A stretch of 64,000 bases of DNA, taken from assembly GCF_047511655.1 (NCBI RefSeq), contig NC_133394.1, forward strand, positions 143,381,343 through 143,445,342, in the 5' to 3' direction. Below are positions 10,984 to 22,577 of this stretch, piece by piece. The position numbers and the translations under genes are program-made. Below the pieces are notes generated by a model. It was not told where the DNA came from. It saw nothing but the letters and a program-made list of their open reading frames with translations, and did not search any database. Numbering within the stretch: position 1 is the stretch's first letter; each line of letters starts with the position of its first letter. Source of the DNA: Castor canadensis (taxonomy: Eukaryota > Chordata > Mammalia > Rodentia > Castoridae).

Positions 10984-11314
10984 TGTGGCAGGAAGGCAAG
11001 GAGGGGGAAGAGAGATTAAAAAGCACTACAGTGAAACAAAGAAAAACTGAAATTGGGGAATGTTATCTGGATACCAGAGAAGGGTCACCTTGCCCCAGAA
11101 GTTAAAGCAGCCAATGAAATAGCATGTGACTATGTACGGGACAAGTTGTACCCCCCATCTCTATAACCTGCCCTAAATGGTATATGAGGAAGGCCCCCTT
11201 TGTTCATGGGGCTCAGCCTTTGGACTCGAGTTCACTGAGTTGCTGCAGGCTTGCTTAATAAATTTGCTTCCCAAAAGCTGTGGTGCTCCAGCTCTCTGTC
11301 TGAGCCATTCTACA
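10984..11314 (+). repeat. Provirus 3' LTR
   Basis: It starts TGTGGCAGG and ends TTCTACA, collinear with the 5' LTR over its whole length. It keeps the GCCAATGAAATAG block, a weakened TATA-like box (GGTATATGAGG near 11178) and AATAAA at 11257-11262. Two 3-base gaps and scattered substitutions separate it from the 5' copy. Confidence 0.92.
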
Positions 11315-12608
11315 GGATCCCAAACAATTCCTGAGGACCCAGAGTTTAGGCTTTGAAATGAGGTACACACCTGCCTCTCACACCATTGCTCCTTCAGGAG
11401 ACCTTAGCTTTCTCAATCCTACTAACAATCAACAAAGCTACTGCTCACTATTGAACAGGAATATACTTTATTGGCAACCAAGAAATACTCACTTGACCCA
11501 AAGGAAACTTCCCTTCCTTTAGTAATGAAGGCTAACTCAGCCTGTGCTGATGATTCAAACTGTGGTTTGCTCAAGGTGAGGGAACAAGTAGAAATATCTG
11601 TGGTTAATTGGCACTTCAGGTCTGCAGCTGGGTTTGGGAAATTTGCATTTGGCCAGAGCACCTTGTGATATTCTTTACAAATAAAGAGGAGCATGCTGTC
11701 TTGGGGAGAGGGGATCCCCAGGGTGAGGCCATCTATCATTTTTCAGCCCACAGGTCCATGCTTCTACCAACACCCAAGAGTATATGAATGTTCCTTATTC
11801 TTCCTGCAGAATTTGGGTTAAAAGGTAACATAACCACCACTCTGTATTTTAAAGGAAGGACACAGTATTTCTTCAAAGAGAGCAAATGGTATCCATTAGC
11901 AAATTTAATCTAGCTAGACCTGACAACATGGACCTCCTTAATTCCTTCCTTTCTTTCTTTCAAATATATACAAGGAGTCAACTCTTCATTTTTAAGAGTC
12001 AGGTGGATTTTTGTTTCATATTCCTAAGGAAGTAGTTCATAGATGTCTGTTTTAAAATGGCTTCCAGTTTAAAATCATGTCTTGCCACACTCTTTAAAAT
12101 AGCCCCCCCCATTAATTTTAAAAATAAAAAGGAAGACCAAAAGGAAGACAGATGATGTCACCACCATCAAAAACAAATAGTGAAAGGCACAGCCCAGAAC
12201 AGTTTTGAAAACCAAAATAATGAAGGGAACCTGATCCCAGAGATATCAGGTAGCATGCAAAATTGTGTGGCATTGCACAAAAGCAGACAAATTAGAGTGA
12301 GTGGAGAAGCACACTTACGTAATTTGAGGCATTTTACACCTATCAGAAAAGGATGAAATTAAATAATATTTAAACAATTGGCTATATATTTCAAAGCAAT
12401 TATCTTATATCCTTACCTTAATCCTCATGGAAACTTTTCTGATGAATTAGATATTTAAAAAATAAAAGCACTAGAAGACAACAGAAAATATTTTTAAAAT
12501 TAAAAACTAAAAAACTGACCTCTCTTCACTAAGCCCCATTGTTTTAAAAACCATTTCAATACCATTTTTTTAAATAGACATATTGAGAAACCACAGTGGA
12601 GTGTGGTT
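11315..12608. other. No gene or confident repeat
   Basis: AT-rich sequence with short open frames only (for example 11471-11668 and the overlapping minus-strand 11422-11739, which is its shadow). Nothing matches a domain, RNA gene or repeat that I can name. Confidence 0.5.
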
Positions 12609-12624
12609 AAGAATTCGAGTTCTG

Positions 12625-14820
12625 CACTGCCTAACTCATTTTATGAAGCCAGTATTACACACGTCCCAAAACCAGACAAAGACACCTCCAAAAAGGAGAA
12701 CTATAGGCCAATCTCCTTAATGACCATTGATGCAAAACTCCTCAATAAAATAATGGCAAACCGAATCCAACAACATAGCAGAAAGATTATTCACCACGAC
12801 CAAGTCAGCTTCATCCCAGGAATGCAGGGGTGGTTCAACATATACATATCTATAAATGTAATACCGCACATCAATAAAAGCAAAGACAAAACCACTTGAT
12901 CATCTCAATAGATGCAGAAAAAACCTTCGATAAGATCCAACACCACTTCATGATAAAAGCTCTAAGAAAACTAGGAATAGAAGGAAAGTACCTCAACACT
13001 GTAAAGGCTCTATATGACAAACCTACAGACAACATCATACTTAAGGAAGAAAAACTGAAACCATTTCCCCTAAAATCAGAAACGAGACAAGGGTGCCCAC
13101 TATCCCCACTCCTATTCAACATAGTCCTGGAATTCCTAGCCAGAGCATTTAGGCAAGAAGAATTTATAAAAGGAATACAAATAGGTAAAGAAACTGTCAG
13201 AATATCCATATTTGCAGATAACGTGATCCTATATCTTAAAGACCCCAAAAACTCCTAGACACTATAAGCAGATACAGCAAGTTGGAAGGGTACAAATTCA
13301 ACTTACAAAAATCATTACCTTTTTTATATGCCAACAGTGAACAAATTGGGAAAGAATATATGTAAACAATTCCATTTACAATAGCCTCAAAAAAAATTAA
13401 ATACCTAGGAGTAAATTTAACAAAGGATGTGAATGACCTCTACAAGAGAACTACAAACCACTGAAGAAGGTTAGTTAGTATAGGCAAGAGCAGGAAATAC
13501 TCTGGAAGTAATAGGTAGAGGCAAGTACTTCCTCAATAGAACCCCAGCAGCTCAGCAACTAAGAGAAAGTATGGACAAATGGGACTTCATAAAACTAAAA
13601 AGCTTCTGCTCAACAAAAGAAATGGTATCTAAACTGAAAAGAACACCCACAGAGTGGGAGAAAATATTTGCTAGCTATACATCAGACAAAGGACTGACAG
13701 CCAGAATATACAAGGAACTCAAAAAACTAAACTCTCCCAAAATCAATGAACCAATAAAGAAGTGGGCAACTGAACTAAACAGAACTTTCTCAAAAGAAGA
13801 AATTCAAATGGCCAAAAAACACATGAAGCATGCTCACCATCTCTAGCCATAATGGAAATGCAAATGAAAACCACACTAAGATTCCACCTCACCCCTGTTA
13901 GAATAGCCATCATCAAAAACAACACTAACAACAGGGGAAAAAGGAACCGTTGCACACTGCTGGTGGGAATGCAAGCTGGTGCAATCACTCTGGGAAAAAA
14001 TTTGGAGGTTTCTTAAAAATCTAAACCTAGATCTACCATATGATCCAGCAATCCCACTCCTAGGGATATACCCAAAGGAATGTGACTCAGGTTACTCCAG
14101 AGGCACCTGCACACCCATGTTTATTGCGGCACTATTCACAATAGCCAAGTTATGGAAACAGCCAAGATGCCCCACCACTGATGAATGGATTAAGAAAATG
14201 TGGTACTTGTACACAATGGAATTCTACTCAGCCATGAAGAAGAATGAAATCTTATCATTTGCAGGTAAATGGAAGGAACTGGAGATCATTCTGAGGGAGG
14301 TTAGCCAGGCTCAGAAGACCAAAAATCGTATGTTCTCCCTCATATGTGGACTTTAGATCTAGGGCAAATGCAGCAATGTTGTTGGACTTGGGTCACATGC
14401 TAAGGGGAGAGCACATACTGGAGGAATGGGGATAGGTAGGAAACCCAAAACTTGAAAGTGTTTGATGTCCCCACTGCAGAGGAGCTAATACAGTAACCTT
14501 AAAGCAACAGAGGTCAATATGGGAAGGTGACCGGGAAGTAGTGAAGAGATCTGGTAGAGATAATCAATTCAGGTTGTAATACACTTGTGCATGGAAGCAA
14601 TGCTAGGAATCTCTCTGTATAGCTATCCTTATCCCAACTAGCACAAATGCTTTGTCTTTCTTATTATTGCTTATGTCTTCTCTTCAACAAAATTGGAGAA
14701 GAGGGAAGAATAGGTTCTGCCTGAAGTGAGGGGGTTTGGGGGGAGAGGGAGCAAGTGGGGGGCAGGGGGGAGAAATGACCCAAACAATGTATGCACATGT
14801 GAATAAATGAATTTTTAAAA
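12625..14820 (+). mobile_element. 5'-truncated L1 with 16-base target-site duplications
   Basis: The element starts inside ORF2 and runs through the 3' UTR to a short A-rich tail. It is bounded by AAGAATTCGAGTTCTG (12609-12624) and AAGAATTCAAGTTCTG (14821-14836), one mismatch in 16. Reverse transcriptase sequence occupies 12630-13260 (with the [11 protein letters not shown] block) and the Cys-rich C-terminal part lies near 13950-14350. About 600 bases of ORF2 after the RT are missing near 13460 compared with the copy at 33537-40437. The catalytic FADD reads Phe-Ala-Asp-Asn at 13211-13222. The 3' UTR (14357-14800) has a G-rich tract at 14728-14772. Confidence 0.93.
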
Positions 14821-14864
14821 AAGAATTCAAGTTCTGGAGGAAGCCATAACTAGGTCAATGTCCT

Positions 14865-15035
14865 AACCTTGGCACACACTGGCTGTGTGACCTTGAGCAA
14901 TTCTGACCTCCTCTTGCGTTCTCTGTAAAATGAACATTTGAATGGTTCTTGCTCAATGGATTGTGTTGCAGATTAAATACAGTATTACATAGAAAACATC
15001 TGATACCTGAGAAATGAGTTAATAATATGAATTAT
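14865..15035 (-). repeat. MIR SINE, antisense
   Basis: Follows the reverse MIR order: 'ggctgtgtgaccttgagcaa', then 'tgacctcctcttgcgttctctgtaaaatg', then 'gattaaatacag'. Ancient and noncoding; 15036-15424 is unassigned AT-rich sequence. Confidence 0.75.
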
Positions 15036-15424
15036 TAGCACTAATATTACATAGTAAAAGACAAAGCATCAAGAAAATATAAAAATTATAAAATACTAGA
15101 TGAGAAATAAGATCAAAGAGTAAGAGCTACAATAAATTTAACTCATTAAACTCCACCCCCACCCACTCCTGTTTAAGGACAGAGCACAAAAGATTGAGGC
15201 AAAAAATAATCGATATTCAGCAATTAAGAAAACATTCATAAAATGACTCAGAATGATTAAAATTTAAAGGATAAGAAATTAGTATCGGTTATTCTCAAAA
15301 GGAAACAATAATACACATTTATTTTATTTTAGACAAATTAAAATTTGTGGTTAAAAAATGATTACATTTTATATTGACTAAAAGTGTTTTTATGGTCCAA
15401 GTTATATAGCATCAAAATACAAAG

Positions 15425-15763
15425 CCAGAACTGGAGGTGTGGCTCAGTGGTAGAGCACCTGACTAGCAATTGTGAGGGCTTGAGTTCAAACTCCAGTATC
15501 ACAAGCCAGGCGCCAGTGGCTCACGCCTGTAATCCTAGCTACTTTGGAAGCTGAGATCAGGAGGATCACAGTTTGAGGCCAGCCTGGGGAGATAGTTTGC
15601 AAGACTCCATCTCCATAATAACCATAGTAGGGCTGGAGGTGTGGCTCAAATGGTAAAATGCCTGATTTGCAAGCATGAAGCTCTGAGTTCAAATTCCAGT
15701 CCCACCAATAAATAAACAAGTAAATAAGCCCTACTACCACCAAAATAAATAAATAAATAAATA
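15425..15763 (+). repeat. Compound SINE: ID, then 7SL-like head, then ID, with AATA tail
   Basis: An ID-like tRNA module (about 15430-15503), a 7SL/B1-like head (15505-15625, starting GCCAGGCGCCAGTGGCTCAC) and a second ID module (15630-15708) lie in a row and end in an (AATA)n tail. The direct repeat AAAATACAAAG flanks the whole block (15414-15424 and 15764-15774), suggesting that all three modules inserted as one unit. Pol III A and B boxes can be seen in both ID parts. Confidence 0.85.
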
Positions 15764-15774
15764 AAAATACAAAG

Positions 15775-16544
15775 TGAAAGCTCTTAGAAGTCAAGAATTT
15801 GACTAAGCACAGTGTTAATGTTAACACATTATTTTACCCTTTCATAAACAAGGAAAATAACAAGGACATGGAAAATTAAATAATGTAACTAACTACATTT
15901 AAATAACATATATATATTCCTTTAAACAGAATAGTTTATCATTATGCTACATTTTAGTGCAATATAGTTTTAAAATTTCCAAATAATAGGACTAAAAATG
16001 CCTAAAACTATTTCACCTATTCAGTTTGCATGGTTGGATTACAATGTAAAAAAACTGAAAAAATTTAACAGAAATGTAAATGAAATATTTTAACCATGTA
16101 AGATTTTAAGAAATTCTCTTAAGTAATTATTGCATCAGATGAAAATGAAATTAATATATACACTTTGTAAAATAAAGAAAATGAAACCATTACTCATAAA
16201 CCTGGTGGAATTTTTTCCATTTTTTTCTCTGGTTGTTTCTGTGCACTGATATCTTGATTGGACAGCTTTACTGCATTTTCTCATTAATTGTAAGTTTCCC
16301 ATTTCACTCTCATGATTCTCCCTTCCTTTCCAATGGGTATCTCTTTTGTTTATATTTTTTCACTTAATGTACTGGCTAAAATTTAACCTATATTACATAG
16401 CAATGGTAACAACAGTAATCTTTGAAATGAAATTGGTTCTTTTTAATGTGATGTCAGTTCTGTAACATGTAAAGGCAATCATCTTCTAACATTTTCTAAT
16501 TTTTTAAATGTAATTACTGATGGTAGTGAAATTTTAGAAAATGC
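15775..16544. other. No gene or confident repeat
   Basis: Very AT-rich sequence with short homopolymer runs. No ORF, RNA or named repeat supported. Confidence 0.5.
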
Positions 16545-17035
16545 CATTTTATTGAACACGGAGATGATCAAATCTAGCATCCTGCAGGAGCTTGTCCTAG
16601 AAATCTGAGGGCGATGGGAGATGCAGAAAGGACAACAGACAGAAGACAAAACAGGCATAAAGCTGGGGCCAGGTAGGCTGTGTGCTGGGATGGAGACACG
16701 CCAGCCCCACCCCCTCCAGTGCGTTTATTATATACAGTAGCAACACGAGGCAGACAGGCATTTCCCGGGAGAGGGGGCCTGACACCGTGATCCTTGGGAA
16801 CAGGAGGAATCTGTGACAGCTGCTCTCCAAACATAAACATTAAAGGAAAAACAGCTGTACTGCATCTTGCCCACTTCTGCAGCTGAGGCTGTGCCAATCA
16901 AGCGTACAAATAATGGGCATAACTATACTTGATCCCTTCTGCGGTTTGGGGCTGTACCAAACTCAAACACGCAGTTTGTTCAGTACACCTGTTTGCTCCC
17001 AACAGTCAAATATACTTTCCCCTTTTGTACTATTA
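16545..17035 (-). other. Unidentified 3'-UTR-like island (possible retrocopy or terminal exon)
   Basis: This block is clearly richer in GC and CpG than its AT-rich surroundings and is not repeat-like. On the minus strand it carries two AATAAA hexamers (complement at 16724-16729 and 16548-16553); the last is followed by U-rich sequence, the layout of a mammalian mRNA 3' end. The overlapping minus-strand frames at 16574-16897 and 16597-16830 lack any recognisable domain. It may be a 3' UTR of a retrocopied mRNA, or a real terminal exon of a neighbouring or noncoding gene. I cannot name the parent. No A-tail or target-site duplication was found. Confidence 0.4.
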
Positions 17036-18009
17036 ATAAGAATTACTGTTGATTTGTATCCTAACTTTACTAGGTAGATCTCTACTTAGTCATGGTAAAT
17101 GATCCCCTGAATATGATACCATGTTGTATTTGCTATTGCTTCATTTGCTGAATGCATCTGTGTTGGATGTAGAGCTGGGCTATAGCTCTCTTCTTTTGCT
17201 ACATTTTTGTCTTTTTTAGAATTGTGCTATCTGCATACAGTAAGCTTGAAACTATCTTACCTTTTCAGGGTTCTGGAGTAGCTTTTATCATATGACTATA
17301 GTATTGGGAAAATTAATATATGTAAAACTACACAAAGTGTTTTTGAAAACACTATTGTGGTTTTCCTACAGAAATGTAGGTTCATTTCAAATAAATATAA
17401 AAATTAATTTGTTGTTATTTTTAGTATTTTCTATTTTTTCTTTATACTTTGTTAAATTGAACTTTGGCTTTTAATTTTACTTGTTTAAGCTGCTTGACAA
17501 TGATGCAATGTGAAACTAGGAATCTCCCTTTAATTATGATGTTTGAGGATTCCTTAAAAGTTTTAAGCATTAACACTCCTACTGTTACTCTTTTCATCAT
17601 TTTTTATTAAGTTTTAAAAATGTTCTTATTTAATAAGATGGGAATAATTTTCTGGAAGTTAAAATGAATTAGACCATGTAAGGAATATTTGGACAGATCT
17701 CAAGTATATAATAAAATGTAGTTAACTTCAACATCGTCTTTCATATTAATGTTTTAGCTAGTCAAGATGGCGTCCAAATTGCATTCAAGTTCAGCAGGAT
17801 GGAATCCGAGAGGATATTCATTAAATGACCATATTCAGTATTCATGAAAGCTAATGCTATGTTTATGGCCTTTTATAAATAAAGAGAAAATAATGGGTGG
17901 ATCTGTTAGAAAGAATATAGAATCATTACTTGGGGAATGGAGACTGCTCAACTGAGTTATGAGCCTAGAATCACCTCTCATTTTTATACCAGCTTTCACT
18001 GAAATAAAT
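17036..18009. other. No gene or confident repeat
   Basis: AT-rich sequence; the 60-residue plus-strand frame at 17292-17474 and the minus-strand frame at 17835-18020 are low-complexity and match nothing known to me. Confidence 0.5.
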
Positions 18010-18408
18010 TCACATATCATTTAATTCACATATTTAAAGTATAAAATTGAATGGTTTTTAGTACATTCATAGAGTTATGCAATCATAACCACAATCAATT
18101 TTAGAACATTTTTATCGAGACCCTCCCACAACCTTTAGGCCACATCTATTAACAATCATTTCCTTTTCTCCTCAGTCACTCTAGTACCAGCCCTAGGCAA
18201 ATACCAACCTAGTTTTTAAAAATCCTGTAGATTATCCTGTTCTGGACATTTCATATAAATGGAATAATATGTGATATTTTGTGACTGGTTTCTTTGACTA
18301 AGCCCAATGTTTTCAAGGTTCATCCAGTTTATAGCATATATTAGTAATTAATTCCTTCTTACTGGATAATATTTCATTATATGGATATACATTTTATTAA
18401 CCCACTTG

Positions 18409-18755
18409 TTTTAGTCTCTTTTGTGTTGCTGTAACAGCATACAACAGACTGGGTAACTTATAATAACAACAATTTACTGGCTTACAGCGCTGGAGGCTGG
18501 GAAACCCAGTCTTGGAATGCTGCCATCTATCTGGTGAGGGCTTCCTTTGCTGTGTCTACCATGGTGGAGGAATCATAAGGTGGAAGAGCAGAGATCCAGA
18601 GCAAGGGGGAGTCAACCCACTTTCATGAGAATGGCCTGAGTCCATCCATGAGGGCAGAGCACTCACCACTTACAAATTCTACTCCCAATACCATTAAAAT
18701 GGCAATTAAATCTGAACATGAGTTTGGGAAGGGATAAACATTCTAACCTTGGTTG
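18409..18755 (-). mobile_element. MaLR (MST/MLT1-like) LTR, antisense, inside old L1
   Basis: Begins TTTTAGTCTCTTTTGTGTTG and ends with AAATCTGAACATGAGTTTGGG-like sequence, the reverse of a MaLR LTR. The L1 sequence resumes directly after it, so it inserted into the L1. Confidence 0.7.
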
Positions 18756-19275
18756 CATTAATCCATTGATAAACATTTGGGTTGTTTCCATTTTGGGATA
18801 TTGTGAATAATGCTATATTATCACTTATATATAAGTTTTTATGTGGACATATGTTTTCATTTCTATTGATTATATCTAAACACAGAATTTCAACATCCAT
18901 AATTTCCAGATCATAAAATCCATATTTAATCGTTGAAGAGCTTCCAGGCAGACTTTTCCAAAACAGCTCCATCATTTTATATCCCCCCCCATTTTATTTC
19001 ATCCCCATATGAAGTTTCCTGTTTCTCTCTACCTCACCAACACTTGTTAGCACCTCATCCTCATTGGTGTAAAGTGATATCTCATTTTGGCTTTGAATTA
19101 CATTTCTATGAGAGCTAATGATATTGAGCTATTCATATGCTTATTGGTCAATTACAAAGACCATTGCCTAATTCAAGTTCACAAGTATTTCTTTTTTTTT
19201 TTTTTTTGTTCTTAGGTTTAGAACTTTGAATCATTTTGAGTTAACTTCTTTATACTGTATGAAATAGGAGCCCAG

Positions 19276-19499
19276 CTTCACACCAATTGATGGAAAAGCT
19301 CTCTTATTTGGAGGGAAAAAGAGAAAGAGAGGGAGAGAGGGAGAGAATGAATTTGTCTTTTTGTTCAGACCAGCCCTCAGCTGACTGGATGGAGGCCGCC
19401 CATGTTGAGGGCAGATCTGCCACTCAATCCACCAACTCAGATGCCAGTGTTCTCTGGAAACACCCTCCAAGACACATACCCATAAATATTTCTTTGCTG
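19276..19499 (-). repeat. Interspersed repeat fragment, probably LTR-like
   Basis: GA-rich start (19312-19347) then 'cagctgactggatggaggccgcc' and 'ctctggaaacaccctccaag', motifs common to a mammalian interspersed repeat that I cannot place in a family. The 171-residue plus-strand open frame here (19287-19802) runs across three repeats and is not a gene. Confidence 0.4.
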
Positions 19500-19712
19500 G
19501 CTTTTTGCAGACTCCATACCCCAATCAAACTGACATCTAAAATTAACCACTGCAGCATCCTTATTGAAAATCATTTGGCTATAAGTGTGAGAACCTCTGT
19601 TTTTGTTTGTTTTGTTTTGTGGCCTTTCAGTTCTGCTCTGCTGATCTGTATGTTTACATTCATGCCAACACCATACTGTCTTCACTTCTGTAGTTATATA
19701 GAAAGATCAAAA

Positions 19713-19936
19713 ACTGGGAGTCAGGCACCAGTGGTTTACACCCGTAATCCTAGCTACTTGAGAGGCAGAGATCAGGAGGCTCAAGCTTTGAGGACAGCCT
19801 AGGTGAATAGTTCACAAGAGGCTATCTCAAAAATACCAAACACAACAAAGGGCTGGCGGCATGACTCAAGTGATAAAGTGCCTGCCTAACAAGTTTGAGG
19901 ACCTGAGTTCAAATCTCAATATTGCCAAAAAAAAAA
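19713..19936 (+). repeat. Composite SINE (7SL-like plus ID)
   Basis: GTCAGGCACCAGTGGTTTAC head, ID-like module with GAGTTCAAATC, and a run of A at the end. The flanks AACTGGGA and AATTGGGA are probable target-site duplications. Confidence 0.85.
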
Positions 19937-20529
19937 ATTGGGAAGTATGATTTCCTTTATACAATAATGGTGCCATACTGCCTTCACTTCTGGAGTTTCA
20001 TACCAAGACCAGAAATTGGAAATGTGATTCATTTTACACAATTATATTGAGTACCCTAGGGTCCCTTGCATTTCCCCCACAAATTTTAGGATCAGCTTGC
20101 CAGTTTCTGCAAAGAAGCCTGCTGAAATTTTAATGAGGAATTTTTTGAATCTGCAGATCAATCTGGGAATAAATTTCATCTTAGCAAGGCTGATAATTCT
20201 AATTTTTTGCTGATGAAAATCCAAGACAATCATCTGAGAGGAGTTTCAGTGGGTCCCTAAGTTGGCCAGATATACTGCATATAAAAATCATCACTACAGT
20301 TATCAAGATAATTCTATTTCTGTAGAGAAATAAAATGAACAAAAATAAAAAAATATATTTAATGATTAGGAACACTCTTAATTTAAGAATTATGAAATCT
20401 CTATGAACAAAACAATACAACTCTACTAAGGTACAGAAGAAAACCCAGTAGCACACATGAGTAGTAAAGTCATACCTGAGACTAAGTCCAAACTTGACTT
20501 CCACTCAGCTCTGACTTTTGTAAGCCACA

Positions 20530-20665
20530 TCTTTTCTCTTAGCCTCACTTCTCAAATGAGTATCACAATACGACCTATCCCATCAGGTTATTTTGAAATT
20601 AAGTAAAAGAGTATTTATGTGGCACTTGGAACATCAAAATGATTCAGTGACTATCAAGTACCATT
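20530..20665 (-). repeat. MIR SINE, antisense
   Basis: Reverse MIR order: 'cttagcctcacttctcaaatgagta', then 'gaaattaagtaaaagag', then 'ggcacttgga'. Old and noncoding. Confidence 0.6.
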
Positions 20666-20745
20666 ATGCTTGTGCTTGTACATTTATCTCAAATTAACAA
20701 AAACATTCAATCAAAATCTCAAAGTAATGTTTTATTACAAATATC

Positions 20746-21062
20746 ATAAAAATGAAGGATAGGACTGTAAAATAGGTACAGTGAGGACAGATACCAAGGG
20801 AGGAGGGAAGGTGAATGAAGGAGATAAGGTGAGGGAATATGGTTGATTACTTTATACACACATATAAAATAGATGATGGAACTTCCTGCAATTGCTTTGA
20901 AGTGGGGTGGGAACTGGATCGAGTGGGAGGGAGATGGTGAGGGCAATCTAACCAATGTACAGTGCAAGGCTATTTGGAAACATCACAATGAATCCCCCTC
21001 AGACAATGAATATATGCTAATAAAAATGAAAAATGAATAAATGAATAAACAAATAAATAAAA
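20746..21062 (+). mobile_element. L1 3' UTR fragment, sense, with AATA tail
   Basis: Purine-rich start, a 'gggcaatctaaccaatgtacag' segment, then CATCACAATGAATCCCCC and AATATATGCTAATAAAAATG, ending in (AATA)n. The same string of motifs recurs at 40658-40865 and, in reverse, in the L1 3' end at 2035-2492, which ties it to L1. The 82-residue minus-strand frame is a shadow. Confidence 0.65.
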
Positions 21063-21309
21063 TACCATTCTAAGTTTCTTTTAAAGACACAGGTGGAATT
21101 TCTAAGAAGGCTTTTGAAAAAGAAGTGCAATTAGTAAGGAGGGCTGTTTCCCTATTTAAATTCATTTTGCAGCACTCAAAAAATATTTCACTTACTACAA
21201 TTGACAAATTGTTAATTTGGAGCAGATTTGGAATCAAACTTTGGTGCATTTAAGTATTTTGCTTATGATGTAAACAGCATCAGAATCTATAGGACAGGAA
21301 GAATTATTT

Positions 21310-22577
21310 CTCCTTATATTTTATCGTTCATAGGTTCATTGGATTTGGAGGAGAATTTAGCTTTTTGAGCTGCCTGTATATTCTGGTTATCAGTCCCTTG
21401 TCTGATGTATAGCTGGCAAATATTTTCTCCCACTCTGTGGGTGGCCTCTTCAGTTTAGAGACCATTTCTTTTGTTGTGCAGAAGCTTTTTAATTTTATGA
21501 AGTACCATTTGTCCATCCTTTGTCTTAGTTGCTGAAATGCTTAGTTCTACTGAGGAAGTCCTTGCCTATGCCTATTGCTCTTTTGTGTACTAACTGCAGG
21601 TTTTGGGTATGATATTAAGGTCCTTAATCCACTTTGAGTTGGTACTAGTACAGGGCGACAGGCATGGATCTAGTTTCAGTTTTCTGTAGGCAGGTAGCCA
21701 CTTTTTCCAGCACCATTTGTTGAAGAGGCTATCTTTTCTCCATCATAAGTTTTTGGCGTCTTTGTCAAAAATAAGGTGGGCATAGCTGTGTGGATTCATA
21801 TCTGGGTCCTCTATTCTGTTCCACTGGGCTTCATATCTGTTTTTGTGCCAGTACTGTGCTGTTTTTATTGCTATGGCTCTCAAATATAATTTGAAGTCAG
21901 GTATTGTGATACCTCCAGCATTGCTCTTTTTGCTGAGTATTGCCTTGGCTATTCATAGTCCCTTGTGTTTCCAAATGAAATTTAAGGTAGAATTTTCAAT
22001 CTCTGTGATGAATGTCATTGGGATTTTGATGGGTATTGCATTGAACATGTAGATTACTTTTGGTAGTTTAGCCATTTTTACTATGGTGATTCTGCCAAAC
22101 CATAAGCATGGGAGATCTTTCCACCTTCTGTAGTCTTCCTCCATCTCTTCATCAGTGGTTAAGTTCTCCTTGAAGAGGTCACTTAAGTCCTTCATTAAGT
22201 TTACTCCTAGGTATTTCAATTTCTTTTGAGGTTATTGTAAATGGAATTGTTTTCCTGTATTCTTTCTCAGTTTGTTCATTGTTGGTATATAGAAAGGCTA
22301 CTGATTTTTATAAGTTGATTTTGCATCCTGCTACATTGCTGAAGCTGTTTATGTTGTCCAGAAGTTTCTGGGTGGAGTTTTTTTGGGTCTTTGAGGTATA
22401 GGATCATGTCATCTGAAAATAGGGATATTTCTTCTGTTTCTTTACCTATTTGTATTCCTTTAATTTCTTCTTCTTGCCTATTGCTCTAGCTAGGAATTCC
22501 AGGACTATGTTGAATAGGAGTGAGGAGAGTGGGCACCCTTGACTTATTCCTGAGTTGAGGGGGAATGGCTTCAGTTT
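21310..22577 (-). mobile_element. L1 ORF2 fragment truncated at both ends, with target-site duplications
   Basis: The minus strand reads ORF2 from the RT palm (Ser-Asp-Asp at the FADD site, around 22408-22416) to a PKINEPIKKW-like point before the ORF2 C-terminus. AGGAAGAATTATTT occurs at 21296-21309 and 22578-22591, so this was one insertion. It lacks the 3' UTR and any clear A-tail; about 25 non-L1 bases (21310-21330) stand at its 3' side. Frames at 21328-21516 and 21953-22219 are pieces of it. Confidence 0.88.

Larger units (their letters stand above)
6074..11314 (+). mobile_element. Degraded class I (gammaretrovirus-like) endogenous provirus
   Basis: Two related LTRs (6074-6407 and 10984-11314) flank a primer binding site, gag-, pro- and pol-derived sequence and a polypurine tract, in that order. 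All reading frames are broken by stops and frameshifts. From the end of pol to the 3' LTR there are only about 360 bases, so env is essentially gone. By eye the LTRs differ at roughly 15 percent of positions plus indels, pointing to an old insertion. No matching 4-6 base target-site duplication is visible at the outer edges. Class I assignment rests on the Pro-type primer site, the gag/pol order and the integrase features. It cannot make virus or protein in its present state. Confidence 0.92.
18010..20235 (-). mobile_element. Old L1 fragment, antisense, split by later insertions
   Basis: Segments 18010-18408, 18756-19275, 19500-19712 and 19940-20235 are consecutive parts of an old L1 read on the minus strand (3' end at left; 'aaacatttgggttgtttcca', 'tctcattttggctttgaatt' and 'ccaacaccatactgtcttcac' are typical antisense ORF2 signatures). 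A MaLR LTR, an LTR-like block and a composite SINE separate them. A local direct duplication of about 50 bases (19671-19720 and 19973-20023) lies inside it. Confidence 0.75.

Noticed and set aside
19287..19802. 171-residue plus-strand open frame
   Set aside because: Runs through an LTR-like repeat, antisense L1 and the head of a SINE; not one gene.
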